Source: Planctomycetota bacterium
Lineage (GTDB): Bacteria; Planctomycetota; UBA1135; GCA-002686595
DNA length: 64,000 nt
Assembly: GCA_023150475.1 (NCBI GenBank)
Contig: JAKLKU010000007.1
Span: 124,001 to 188,000, forward strand
Direction: 5' to 3'
Positions 28,183 to 37,777 of this stretch are shown piece by piece. Every line of letters starts with the position of its first letter. Positions within the stretch are counted from its first letter, which is position 1. Under the pieces are notes generated by a model. It ran no database searches. It saw nothing but the letters and a program-made list of their open reading frames with translations, and was not told the DNA's origin. A program made the position numbers and the translations under genes.

Positions 28183-29420
28183 CACAGACCTCCGACGAAG
28201 CGCCCGCACGCGAATACGCCGTGCGGATCGAGTTGGGCTTTCAAGCGGCGCATCAGCGCGAGTTCGGCGCTCGGCGCGTCGGCTCTCGCCACGCTCGACG
28301 AGCCGCCCAACGCGTCGAACGTCTCGACGCCCGCCTCGGGCGACACGAGGTGCAAGCTCGCGGCGAGCTTCGCGAGCGCGGGCCGCAGCGCAGCGAGTTG
28401 CGCCGTGGACCGAGACGTCGTGAACTCGATGCTCGCGATCGTCGGCTCGATCCGCGCGTCGACGAGCGACTCGCCGACGATTCCGAGCGCTTCGGCGAGC
28501 CGTGACGGCCGACAGCCGATACGCGCGAAGTTCGCGGCGGTGCTCGGGCTCGCGTCTCGCACTTCGTCGGCGAGCTTGGCGGCGTCCGCGTCGCGTGCCG
28601 CGGGCGCGCCGAGCACCGGCCGCGCGAGAGCGAGCTCGTGCTCGACGACCGGCGCTTTGCCGGCGAGTCGGCCGAGCACCGACCAACGCTCCCGGCGTCG
28701 TTCGATGGAGAGCGTGAGCCAGCGCGTCGTGAGCTCGCTCGCCGCGCGCGCAACGCGCAGCGCCTCGGTCGCATCCGCGACGTCGCGCACGAGCCACGCT
28801 TCGCTCTCCGGCGCCGGGAAGAGCCGCAGCGCCGCGTCGACGATCACCGCGAGCGTGCCGTGCGAGCCCGTGTAGAGCCGCTGCAAGTCGTAACCCGTCA
28901 CGTTCTTGACGAGTCGGCCGCCGCTCTTCGCGAGCGTGCCATCCGCGAGCGCCACCGTCATGCCGAGCACGTGGTTGCGCAGCGGCGCGTGACGCGTGCG
29001 GTCGGCACCGGAGCGGCCGAGCGCCAGCGCGCCGCCGAGCGTCGACGTCTCCGGCCGCGGCAGGTCCGGCGTGCACCAGTGTCCACCGGCGCGCGCCCTC
29101 GCGCGCAACGTCGCGAGCGCGATGCCGCTCTGCGCGACGAGCGTGCCGTCGTCGGGTTCGTGCGCGACGATCGCGTCGAGCGCGCGCGTCGAGAGCAAGC
29201 AGTCGGCGCGCTCCGGCGCACGAGTCCACGCGAGCTTCGTCGCGAGACCGCACGGCACGAGCGCGAGCTTCTCTCTCGTCGCGGCGCGCAGGCATTCGAC
29301 CAGTTCGTCGACGTTGCGTGGGATCACGAGCGGCAGCTCAGGCGCGCTCGGATGCGGCCTGGCGACGCCGGCGACGCGTGCGTCGAGCTCGTGGGGGAGG
29401 CGTGCGAGCGCGGAACTCAT
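28182..29420 (-). CDS. glcE: Glycolate oxidase FAD-binding subunit
   Basis: LVIPRNVDELVECLRAATREKLALVPCGLATK FAD_binding_4 pattern; between glcD and glcF; ends DPHGVFACGRFVGGL. Confidence 0.88.
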   Translation of the reverse strand: MSSALARLPHELDARVAGVARPHPSAPELPLVIPRNVDELVECLRAATREKLALVPCGLATKLAWTRAPERADCLLSTRALDAIVAHEPDDGTLVAQSGIALATLRARARAGGHWCTPDLPRPETSTLGGALALGRSGADRTRHAPLRNHVLGMTVALADGTLAKSGGRLVKNVTGYDLQRLYTGSHGTLAVIVDAALRLFPAPESEAWLVRDVADATEALRVARAASELTTRWLTLSIERRRERWSVLGRLAGKAPVVEHELALARPVLGAPAARDADAAKLADEVRDASPSTAANFARIGCRPSRLAEALGIVGESLVDARIEPTIASIEFTTSRSTAQLAALRPALAKLAASLHLVSPEAGVETFDALGGSSSVARADAPSAELALMRRLKAQLDPHGVFACGRFVGGL

Positions 29421-30865
29421 CGGTGGGCCTCCGCGTGCGGACGTTCCTCTGGCCGGACGAGCGCTTGTTTCGTCTCGAGGCACGCACGCATCGGGATCAG
29501 CTTGCCCGGGTTCATGCGCCGGTCGGGATCCCACGCTTCGCGCACGCGGCACATCGTCGCGAGGTCGTCGCGCGTGAAGAGCCACTCCATCGCTTTCATC
29601 TTCTCGAGCCCGATGCCGTGTTCGCCGGAAAGCGACCCGCCGTACTCGATGCAGAGGCGCATGATCTCGTCGCCCGCTTCGAGCACGCGTTTCACTTCTT
29701 CGGGATCGCGGCGGTCGTAGGCGATGTTCGGATGCAGGTTGCCGTCGCCGGCGTGGAAGACGGTCGCGAGCTTCAAGTTCCTCTCGCGTGCGATGCGCGT
29801 CGTGTGACCGACGAGCTCGCGCAAGCGGGTCCGCGGCACGCACACGTCGGCGACGTACAGGTCGGGTGCGATCCGGCCCATCGCGCCGAACGCGCCTTTG
29901 CGGCCGGCCCAGAGTTGTTTGCGCTCGAGTTCGGACTTCGCGGTGCGGGTCTCGATCGCTCCGCGCGCGCGTGCGACTTCGAGGATGCCTGCCACCGTGT
30001 TCGCGACCTCGACGCGCGTGCCTTCGACGTCGCAGAGCAGCACCGCTTCCGCCGTGCGCGGATACCCGGCCGCGTAGACGCTCGCTTCGACGGCTTCGAT
30101 CGTCAGTTTGTCGAGGATCTCGATCGCGGACGGCTCGTGGCGCGCGCGGATCAAGTCGCTGACGGCGTCACATGCGGCGTCGAGGCTCTCGAAGATCGCG
30201 AGCAGTGTTTCGGTGGTCTCCGGCTTCGGCATGAGCTTCAGCACCAGCTCGGTCGCGACTCCGAACATGCCTTCGCTGCCGACGAAGAGTCCGATCAAGT
30301 CGAAGCCGAGCGGGTCGACGCGTGGCTCGGAGAGATCGAGCACCGTGCCGTCCTCGAGCACGATCACGAGGCCGAGCACGTGCTGCGTCGTGTTGCCGTA
30401 GCGGAAGCAGTGCGGGCCGCCGGAGTTCTCCGCGACGTTTCCGCCGAGCGTACAGGCTTGTTGGCTCGACGGATCGGGTGCGTAGAAGAGCGAGTGTTTC
30501 GCGCACGCGAGCGACAAGTCGACGTTGACGAGCCCCGCTTGCACGCGGGCCACCCGATCGACCGTGTCGATGGCGAGCACGTCGCGCATGCGCGCGAGCG
30601 AGAGCACCACGCCGCCGTCGACGGGCGTCGCGCCGCCGGAGAGGCCCGTGCCCGCGCCGCGCGCGACGACGGGCACGCGCTCGCGATGCAGGATGCGCAG
30701 GACGCGCGAGACTTCTTCGGTCGTGCGCGGCAGCAGGACGATCTCGGGCCGGCGCCGGAGCAGCACGATGCCGTCCGCTTCGTACGGGAAGAGCTTCGTC
30801 GGGTCCTCGACGATCCCGCGCGGGCCCAAGAGCTCGCGCAACTCGGCGATCCAGGCTCCTTGCAT
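29417..30865 (-). CDS. glcD: Glycolate oxidase subunit GlcD-like FAD-linked oxidase
   Basis: VPVVARGAGTGLSGGATPVDGGVVLSLARM, GGNVAENSGGPHCFRYG, FHAGDGNLHPNIAYD, SGEHGIGLEK. Confidence 0.93.
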   Translation of the reverse strand: MQGAWIAELRELLGPRGIVEDPTKLFPYEADGIVLLRRRPEIVLLPRTTEEVSRVLRILHRERVPVVARGAGTGLSGGATPVDGGVVLSLARMRDVLAIDTVDRVARVQAGLVNVDLSLACAKHSLFYAPDPSSQQACTLGGNVAENSGGPHCFRYGNTTQHVLGLVIVLEDGTVLDLSEPRVDPLGFDLIGLFVGSEGMFGVATELVLKLMPKPETTETLLAIFESLDAACDAVSDLIRARHEPSAIEILDKLTIEAVEASVYAAGYPRTAEAVLLCDVEGTRVEVANTVAGILEVARARGAIETRTAKSELERKQLWAGRKGAFGAMGRIAPDLYVADVCVPRTRLRELVGHTTRIARERNLKLATVFHAGDGNLHPNIAYDRRDPEEVKRVLEAGDEIMRLCIEYGGSLSGEHGIGLEKMKAMEWLFTRDDLATMCRVREAWDPDRRMNPGKLIPMRACLETKQALVRPEERPHAEAHR

Positions 30866-32340
30866 CAGAAATCCATGCGCCGCAACTTCCACTGCGCCAG
30901 CGCGAGCACCACGACGATGAATCCGAGCGTCGAGCCGATCGAGAAGAAGTAGTTGTACTTGAGCGGTGCGTCCCAGCCGTAGCGCTTGTGCAAGCCGAGC
31001 GCCGTGCCCGCCGACGACCCGAACTCGATGTTGACGGCGCCGGAGTCGGATTCGTCGGTGTTGAGCTGCCAACGGAACCGCGTCATCCGCCGCTCGTTCT
31101 CGTCGTTCGCAAGCCACTGCACGTCGGCGAACGACTCCAGCGTGTAGAGCCACTTGCCGTTCTCGAAGAAGCGCTTGTAGTGCTTGCGTCCGCCCGTGCC
31201 TTCGTCGGCGCGCATCCAACGCACGATGTAACTGCGCAGGGTGCCGGGGTTGTCCTTCTCGCGCTCGGCTTCGGTGACGCGCGAGTCCTTCTGCAGCTCC
31301 TCGAAGAACTTCTTCGAGGCGCCGAGGCGCGAGCCAGCATCCGCTTGCAGCACGCGGGACAACGTGATGCGCGCCGCGTTCGGTTGTGCTTCGTCGCTCC
31401 ACGCGAGCCCGCTGCCTTCGATCGACGACCCCGCTTCGCGCACGAAGCCGTCGGGCGGTTCGGCGATGTAGAAGCCGGTTTCCTGGTCCCAGAACTCGAA
31501 GCCGCGGCGTTCGAGCTTCTGCCGAGTGCTCCGCGCGATGAAGTCCGCCTCGGTCGTCTTCGGGAGGACGTAGTGCGCGACGTCGAGAGTGACGAACAGC
31601 GTCTCGAGGAACGCACCGCCGGCTTCCTCCCGGATCTCCTCGGTTTCCTCCGCGAGCGTTTCGGGGTCGTTGCGCGTGGCCTCGGTCGCCTGCCATGCGT
31701 TCTGCACGCAACCGTTGAACGCGTAGAAGACGAGTGTGACGAGCATCGCCGCGACGCTCGAACGCGTGAACACGCCGACCAGGCACGACACGGCGTGCAC
31801 GACGGCGAACACGTAGATCAGGATGGGGATCGACCACAGGAAGCCCGGATCGCTCCAGCCCGAGACGAGCAGGAAGCCCAAGTGCATGCCGCCGATCATC
31901 ACGGTGGCGAGCACGGCGGCGAACACCAGTCCGGCGAAGTAGCGCGTCAGCAGCAGCGCGAAGCGTGACACCGGCTTCGAGAAGACGACGTCCGCCGCGC
32001 CCTTCTCGAGCATGCGCGGCACGAAGAACGCCGTCGCGGCGATGCCGAAGAGGATCCCGAACGAGCCCGCGAAGACGTCGGTCAGGAGCTTCTGCGTCGC
32101 TTGGATCAACGCGCGGTCGGGATGCTCGACGTTGCCGGCCATCTGGCCGAAGAAGCCGAAGACTCGGTCGTACTCGTAGTCCCACACGAAGAGCACCGTG
32201 AGGTGCTCCGGCCTCGCGCCGATCAGGAACGTCGGCAGGACGAGCACGCAGAGGATCACGAACAGGATCCTGAACACGCGGTTGTCGACGACCTGCGCGA
32301 AGGCGTCGCGGAACAGCGCGCGGGTGACGTTCGAGTTCAT
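30865..32340 (-). CDS. ABC transporter permease (ABC-2 type)
   Basis: MNSNVTRALFRDAFAQVVDNRVFRILF start; several TM helices; next to the ATPase gene. Confidence 0.8.
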   Translation of the reverse strand: MNSNVTRALFRDAFAQVVDNRVFRILFVILCVLVLPTFLIGARPEHLTVLFVWDYEYDRVFGFFGQMAGNVEHPDRALIQATQKLLTDVFAGSFGILFGIAATAFFVPRMLEKGAADVVFSKPVSRFALLLTRYFAGLVFAAVLATVMIGGMHLGFLLVSGWSDPGFLWSIPILIYVFAVVHAVSCLVGVFTRSSVAAMLVTLVFYAFNGCVQNAWQATEATRNDPETLAEETEEIREEAGGAFLETLFVTLDVAHYVLPKTTEADFIARSTRQKLERRGFEFWDQETGFYIAEPPDGFVREAGSSIEGSGLAWSDEAQPNAARITLSRVLQADAGSRLGASKKFFEELQKDSRVTEAEREKDNPGTLRSYIVRWMRADEGTGGRKHYKRFFENGKWLYTLESFADVQWLANDENERRMTRFRWQLNTDESDSGAVNIEFGSSAGTALGLHKRYGWDAPLKYNYFFSIGSTLGFIVVVLALAQWKLRRMDF

Positions 32341-33284
32341 GCGCGCTCCTTCGTCACCGTCTCGATGAACGCTTGTTCGAGGTTCATGCGACGCGCTTCG
32401 AGCCCGCGGATCGAGACGCCCGCCGCGCGCAGTCGATCGACGGCGACGTCGATCTCCGCATCGTTCGCGTGCAGCTCGCAGCCTTGTTCTTGGAGCACCA
32501 GACCGCTGCCGACCCCGGCGAGGATCGTCTCGAGGTTCGGAGGCACGGGCGCGAGCTCGAACCTGACGCGTCCGGTGCGCGGCGTGAGCTCGCCGATCGT
32601 GCCCTGTTTCACGATCCGGCCCTTGTCCATGATCACGACGCGGTCGCAGACGAGCTCGACCTCCATCAAGAGGTGCGAGTTGATGAAGATCGTCTTGCCC
32701 GCGCGTTTCAGGTCGAGCACGACTTCGCGGATCGCCGCGCGCCCGACTGGGTCGACGCCGTCGGTCGGTTCGTCGAGGATCACGAGATCGGGGTCGTGGA
32801 TCAGCGCCTGCGCGAGGCCGATGCGCTGCTGCATGCCCTTCGAGTACTCGCGCACCTTGCGATCGGCGGCACCGGTCATGTCGACGAGCTCGAGCAACCG
32901 CGCGACGCGCGCCTTGACCCAATCGAGGTCGCGGCCGCACATCTGGCCGAAGAGCTCGAGCACCTGGCGACCGGTGAGATAGAGCGGCAGCCGGTGCGCT
33001 TCCGGCAAGTAGCCGATCCTCGCGCGCGGCGCGACGGCACCCACGGGCTCGCCGAAGAGCCGAGCTTCGCCGGTGCTCGGATGCGCGAGGCCGAGCAGGA
33101 TCTTGACCAGCGTCGTCTTTCCGGCGCCGTTCGGGCCGAGCAGGCCGAACACGCTGCCGGGTCCGACGGAGATCGAGACGCCGTCGAGCGCGCGGAAGCC
33201 CTTCTTGAAGAGCTTGCCGCCGTAGGTCTTGGTGAGGTCGCGAACTTCGATCAGCGTGGCGTCGGGCATCGGGAGGTGGGGCAT
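32337..33284 (-). CDS. ABC transporter ATP-binding protein
   Basis: 315 aa; FGLLGPNGAGKTTLVKILLGL Walker A, YSKGMQQRIGLAQALIHDPDLVILDEPTDGVDP. Confidence 0.95.
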   Translation of the reverse strand: MPHLPMPDATLIEVRDLTKTYGGKLFKKGFRALDGVSISVGPGSVFGLLGPNGAGKTTLVKILLGLAHPSTGEARLFGEPVGAVAPRARIGYLPEAHRLPLYLTGRQVLELFGQMCGRDLDWVKARVARLLELVDMTGAADRKVREYSKGMQQRIGLAQALIHDPDLVILDEPTDGVDPVGRAAIREVVLDLKRAGKTIFINSHLLMEVELVCDRVVIMDKGRIVKQGTIGELTPRTGRVRFELAPVPPNLETILAGVGSGLVLQEQGCELHANDAEIDVAVDRLRAAGVSIRGLEARRMNLEQAFIETVTKERA

Positions 33285-33417
33285 GCTACTCCTTGGCGCG
33301 CCGCGGACTCCACATCGCGTGCCGCGCGGGGTCCGGTGTCGTCGCGCGCCGTCGGCCCAGCGTTGCGAGCCCGCTCGGCACGCCGAGCATCTTCTGCCGA
33401 CGCGCTCGGGCGGAGGA

Positions 33418-34332
33418 TCAGCCGAACGCGAGCTTCGCGGCGCCGATCCAACCGGCCTTCGGACCGAGCGTCGCGCGTTGCAGGCGCACGTGATGCTGAC
33501 GGTCGCCGTAGCTGCGCTCCTCGATGCCCGCGCGGATGCCGGGTTCGAGCACGTCGAGCGCCGCGGAGAAGCCGCCGCCGAAGACGAAACAGCGGATGTC
33601 GAGCAAGCACAGCACCGGTCCGAGACCGCGACCGAGGTCGCGACCGATCGCGAAGAGCAGTGCGCGTTCCTGTGCGCCGCCCGTGCGCGCGCGTTCGGCG
33701 AGCAGCTTCAGGTCGCCCGGGGCCTCACGCGGCAGACCCGCTTCGAGCGCGCGCCGGCGGGCCGCCGTGGCAGACGCGTACTGTTCGACGCAGCCCTTGC
33801 GACCGCAGCCGCAGTCGCGGCCGCCGGGGTCGATCACGACGTGGCCCACTTCGCCGGCCATGCCTTCGCCGGCGAAGAGTTTGCCATCGAGGATCAAGCC
33901 GCCGCCGATCCCGGTGCCGAGCGTCAGCACGAGCGCATCGCGTTCGCCACGCGCACCGCCGAGCCACTGCTCCCCGACCGCTGCAGCGTTCGCGTCGTTC
34001 TCGACGTGCACGCGCGCCGGTTCGAGGCCGAGCCGTTTCGCGAGTTCGCCTTTCACGTCGAGCGCCTTGAAGCTCGGCAGGTTCGGACTCTCGATCAGGA
34101 AGCCGCGCGCGCGATCGAGGAGACCAGGCACGCCGATGCCGAGCGCGCGCTCGACGTGCAGCCCACGCGCGAGTTCCGCGATGCCGTCGAGCACGTGACT
34201 CGGTCCACGCTCGAAGTGCGGCGCCTCCCAGTTCTGTTCCGCCTGGATCGCACCGTCGGCGCCGATCCGACCCGCTTTGATCGCCGAGCCGCCGACATCG
34301 ATGCCGACTCGGACTTCGTTTGCCGAACTCAT
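33418..34332 (-). CDS. ROK family sugar kinase
   Basis: VRVGIDVGGSAIKAGRI, VHVENDANAAAVGE, LGTGIGGGLILDGKLFAGEGMAGEVGHVVIDPGGRDCGCGRKGCVEQYAS. Confidence 0.93.
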   Translation of the reverse strand: MSSANEVRVGIDVGGSAIKAGRIGADGAIQAEQNWEAPHFERGPSHVLDGIAELARGLHVERALGIGVPGLLDRARGFLIESPNLPSFKALDVKGELAKRLGLEPARVHVENDANAAAVGEQWLGGARGERDALVLTLGTGIGGGLILDGKLFAGEGMAGEVGHVVIDPGGRDCGCGRKGCVEQYASATAARRRALEAGLPREAPGDLKLLAERARTGGAQERALLFAIGRDLGRGLGPVLCLLDIRCFVFGGGFSAALDVLEPGIRAGIEERSYGDRQHHVRLQRATLGPKAGWIGAAKLAFG

Positions 34333-36011
34333 CGTGCGTTGGACTTCGGCGAGCGATTCGATTTCGCCGCGGGCTTGGCCTGCGACTTCGCGGCGGGTTT
34401 CGTGGCCGGTTTGGACGGCGCCTTGGGGGCCGGCTTCGACGGGGCTCGCGGCATCTTCTCGGGGCGCAACGCGCGTTCGGCGACCTTCGCCGGCTTGTCG
34501 TGCGGCTTCTCGTGTGCTCGCGAGCTCGCGCCGTTCGGTTCGGCGGGCTTGGTGCGCCGCGTGACGCGGCGATACGCCTTCAGGTACTCCTCGGCGGTCG
34601 CTTGCCACGAGAAGTCCTGCTTCATGCAGCGCAACACCGTGTTGCGCCATTCTTCGGCGTCCTTGTAGTGAGCGCGCGTCTTGTCGATGCCTTCGAGCAG
34701 CCCGGCGGACGTGAACGTCTGGAAGTGGAAGCCCGTGCCTCCGCGCGGGTTCGTGCCGAGGTCGGCGACGTAGTCTTCGAGCCCGCTCGCGCCGAAGATC
34801 ACCGGGACCACGCCGTAGCGCATCGCGATCGCGGCGAGCGCGTTGCCCGGTTGGTAGTGCGACGGCAGGAGCAACACGTCCGCGCCGCCCATCACCAGGT
34901 GCGCCATCGGCACGTTGTAGCCCTCGATCACCCGCAATCTGCCGACGAACGTCGTCTCGATCGTGCGCAGCCGCGCGTGGATGTCGGGGTGTCCGCCGCC
35001 CATCAAGACGACTTCGACGTTGCGCTCGAGCACGGCGGTCAGGATCTCGGAGAGCAGCTCGAAACCGCTGTCCGCGTCGAACCGGCCGATCATCGCCGCG
35101 ATCTCGGTGCGCGGCCCCTTGTCGAGGTTGAGCTGCGTCTGGAGCGCGAGCTTGCACTTCTTCTTGCCGGCGAGCTGCTTGTCCTTCAGCGAGTAGCCTT
35201 CGGCGAGGTGCGGATCGTCCTCGGGGTTCCACGCTTGGTAGTCGATGCCGCTCGGGATGCCGACGAGCTCCTTCGCGCGCCGCCGGAACGTGTCCTCGAG
35301 CCCGTAGCCGCGATCTTGTTGCTGGATGCGCTGCGCGTGCGCCGCGGAATGCGTGCCGAGGATCGTCGCGAACTCGCAACCTGCTTTCAGGAAGCTCACC
35401 TTCCCATGCAGTTCGAGACCGCCGTGGAACTGGAAGAGGCGCAGGGGCAAGCCGACGTGCGTCAGGATCTGACGCTCGAAGAGCCCCTGCATCGCGAAGT
35501 TGTGGATCTGGAAGAACGTGCCGGCCTTGGACGCGGGATGCTCGGCGCGCGCTTCGTACTCGAGCTCGCGCAGGATCGGCAGCAACCCGGTCGTCCAGTC
35601 GGTGCAGTGCACGATCTCCGGCTCGAAGCCGAGCAGCGCGAAGCTCTCGAGCACGGCGCGCGAGAACGCCGCGAACCGTCGCCAGTTGTCCGGGTACGGC
35701 CCTTCGTCGTTGCCGTACAGGTTGCGACTCGCGAAGTACGTCGGGTGGCCGAGCAACACGATCCGCACGCCGTTCGAAGTCGCCGTCTCGACGGAGAAGC
35801 GTGACTGCGTGTCGCCATCCTTCACCTGGACGTGGCCCACGAGCGCGAGATCGGTGAGCCCGTCGACCTTGGTCGCCTGCGTGCGCGGCGTGAAGACTCG
35901 AGCGTCGGCGCCGACGCTGACCAGGGCCTGCGGCAGCGCGCGCGAGAACTCCGCGAGTTGGCTCTTCGCCACCAGCGGGTCGAACTCGGGCGTGACGAAG
36001 GCGACCTTCAT
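34329..36011 (-). CDS. Glycogen/starch synthase-like glycosyltransferase with basic C-terminal tail
   Basis: 560 aa; MKVAFVTPEFDPLVAKSQLAEFSRALPQAL, HCTDWTTGLLPILRELEY, GGADVLLLPSHYQPGNALAAIAMRYGVVPVIFGASGLEDYV; tail PSKPAPKAPSKPATKPAAKSQAKPAAKS. Confidence 0.9.
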   Translation of the reverse strand: MKVAFVTPEFDPLVAKSQLAEFSRALPQALVSVGADARVFTPRTQATKVDGLTDLALVGHVQVKDGDTQSRFSVETATSNGVRIVLLGHPTYFASRNLYGNDEGPYPDNWRRFAAFSRAVLESFALLGFEPEIVHCTDWTTGLLPILRELEYEARAEHPASKAGTFFQIHNFAMQGLFERQILTHVGLPLRLFQFHGGLELHGKVSFLKAGCEFATILGTHSAAHAQRIQQQDRGYGLEDTFRRRAKELVGIPSGIDYQAWNPEDDPHLAEGYSLKDKQLAGKKKCKLALQTQLNLDKGPRTEIAAMIGRFDADSGFELLSEILTAVLERNVEVVLMGGGHPDIHARLRTIETTFVGRLRVIEGYNVPMAHLVMGGADVLLLPSHYQPGNALAAIAMRYGVVPVIFGASGLEDYVADLGTNPRGGTGFHFQTFTSAGLLEGIDKTRAHYKDAEEWRNTVLRCMKQDFSWQATAEEYLKAYRRVTRRTKPAEPNGASSRAHEKPHDKPAKVAERALRPEKMPRAPSKPAPKAPSKPATKPAAKSQAKPAAKSNRSPKSNAR

Positions 36012-36079
36012 TCGCGGGTCGGCTCCGTCGTCGGACCGCGGCCCGTGCCCGTTCGCGTCCGCGCGCGGACGAAGCTCTC

Positions 36080-36104
36080 GCCGAGGGTCGGCGTTTGCGA
36101 CCCT
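36080..36104 (-). promoter_or_regulatory. Perfect 9-bp hairpin upstream of the glycogen synthase gene
   Basis: CGAGGGTCG GCGTTTG CGACCCTCG. Confidence 0.6.
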
Positions 36105-36148
36105 CGCAGCGGGTCAGGCGCGGGGATGTGCTCGGCGCTCTCGACTTT

Positions 36149-36249
36149 CAACGTCCAGTGGCCTCGGAAGGTGTTCCGGGGGTGCCAGGGCGACGGGCGA
36201 CACCCTAAGGAAGTGCCCGGCAGAGCCCTAGCCCGACCTTTGGACGTTG
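36149..36249 (-). ncRNA. Candidate structured RNA/leader element
   Basis: Closing stem CAACGTCCA/TGGACGTTG (9 bp perfect) encloses nested AGGGC/GCCCT and GGGC/GCCC pairings in a non-coding gap. Confidence 0.4.
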
Positions 36250-36270
36250 TTGTAAGTCTTTACACGGCAG

Positions 36271-37110
36271 CTATTTGGAGTTTTCGCCGCCGGGCTTCCA
36301 GCTCTTCTTCCCGGCGTAGATCGCGCGCGCCTTCTTGAGGTTGTCCTTCAACCCGGCGATCCGCGTCTCGTCGGAGGGGTGCGTCGAAAGGAACTCGGGC
36401 GGAGAGCCGCCCGACTGCTCCGCCATGCGTTTCCAGAACTCGACCGCCTGGTCGGGGTCGTATCCGGCGCGCGCCATGTACATGAGCCCGATCTCGTCGG
36501 CCTCGAGTTCCTGCTCGCGTCCCCACGGCAGCGAGATCAAGAGCGTCTTCGCGGCGCCGATGTACTCGGTGTACTGCTGCACGCTCTGGTACTTGAGTCC
36601 GATCAGTTGGAGACCGACGTCGAGGAAACCCTCGCTGCTCATGCGTTCGGTGCCGTGACGCGCGACCGCGTGGCCGATCTCGTGGCCCATGACCACGGCG
36701 AGGCCGGTCTCGTCCTTCGTCACGGGCAGGATGCCGGTGTAGACCGCCATCTTCCCACCGGGCAGACACCAAGCGTTCACGGTCTTCGGATCGTCGATCA
36801 AGTGCACTTCCCACTCGAAGCCGCCCGGATCGTCGGCGACCGCGACCAACCGATCGACACAGCGCTTCACCATCGCGAACTCGGCGGCGTACTTCGGATC
36901 GCTGTCGGCGAGCTTCACCGTCTTCAGCATTTCTTGGTACGTGTCCGCGCCGATCGTCTTGTCGCTCGACACCGGAGTCAGGTTGAACGACTTGCGGCCG
37001 GTCACCGGCGTCGTGAAGCACGCGCCGAGGCAGACGAGCGCGAGTGCCGCACCCGCGCGATAGAATCCCGAGCTCTTTCGCTGCTTCCGAACGTCCTTCG
37101 AGCCCTGCAT
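36271..37110 (-). CDS. M48 family metalloprotease, lipoprotein-like
   Basis: LALVCLGACFTTPVTGRKSFNLTP lipobox; VVMGHEIGHAVARHG zinc motif; AWCLPGGKMAVYTGIL; ELEADEIGLMYMARAGYDP. Confidence 0.93.
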   Translation of the reverse strand: MQGSKDVRKQRKSSGFYRAGAALALVCLGACFTTPVTGRKSFNLTPVSSDKTIGADTYQEMLKTVKLADSDPKYAAEFAMVKRCVDRLVAVADDPGGFEWEVHLIDDPKTVNAWCLPGGKMAVYTGILPVTKDETGLAVVMGHEIGHAVARHGTERMSSEGFLDVGLQLIGLKYQSVQQYTEYIGAAKTLLISLPWGREQELEADEIGLMYMARAGYDPDQAVEFWKRMAEQSGGSPPEFLSTHPSDETRIAGLKDNLKKARAIYAGKKSWKPGGENSK

Positions 37111-37114
37111 CGCG

Positions 37115-37768
37115 ATGCCTCCTGAAACGCATTCTCCTCGAGCGCAACTGATCGATCTGTCGCTCACGGCTTTCACCGAGAAGCTCGCCGCGCGCACGCC
37201 GACTCCGGGTGGCGGCAGTCAAGCCGCCTTCCTGGTCGCAAGTGGCGCAGCGCTCGTGAGTATGGCCTTTCGTTTCACGTCCGGCGAGAAGTTCGTCGCG
37301 GTCGAAGCGGCGATGGCGAGCCGCGTGAAGGAGCTCGACGAGCTCCGTCCGCAAGCGCTCGCGCTCGTCGATGGCGACTCGCGCGCGTACGACGCCGTCA
37401 CGGCCGCGTTCGGGCTGCCGAAGTCGAACGACGCCGAGAAGTCGGCGCGGACGGCCGCGATCCAGAGTGCGTTGAAAGGCGCGCTCGAGGTGCCCTTCGA
37501 GACCATGCGCCTCGCGCTGCAAGCTCTCGAGCTCGCCGCGGCGGGTGCACGCGACATCAACAAGAATCTCGCGAGCGATTGTGCCGTCGGCGCGAGTTGC
37601 GTCGCCGCCGCGCTCGAAGGCGCGTTCCTGAACGTGAAGATCAACGCGTTGTCGATCAAGGACGCCGCGTACGTCGCGGAGAAGCTCGCCGCGTGCGACC
37701 GCATGCGGATGCGATCGGCCGAGCTCTCGTCCTCGGTGACCGCGGCGATCCAGTCCCACCTTTCCTGA
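37115..37768 (+). CDS. Cyclodeaminase/cyclohydrolase (FTCD C-domain) family
   Basis: 217 aa; FTEKLAARTPTPGGGSQAAFLVASGAALVSM; NKNLASDCAVGASCVAAALEGAFLNVKINAL. Confidence 0.88.
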   Translation: MPPETHSPRAQLIDLSLTAFTEKLAARTPTPGGGSQAAFLVASGAALVSMAFRFTSGEKFVAVEAAMASRVKELDELRPQALALVDGDSRAYDAVTAAFGLPKSNDAEKSARTAAIQSALKGALEVPFETMRLALQALELAAAGARDINKNLASDCAVGASCVAAALEGAFLNVKINALSIKDAAYVAEKLAACDRMRMRSAELSSSVTAAIQSHLS

Positions 37769-37777
37769 GCACCCGCC

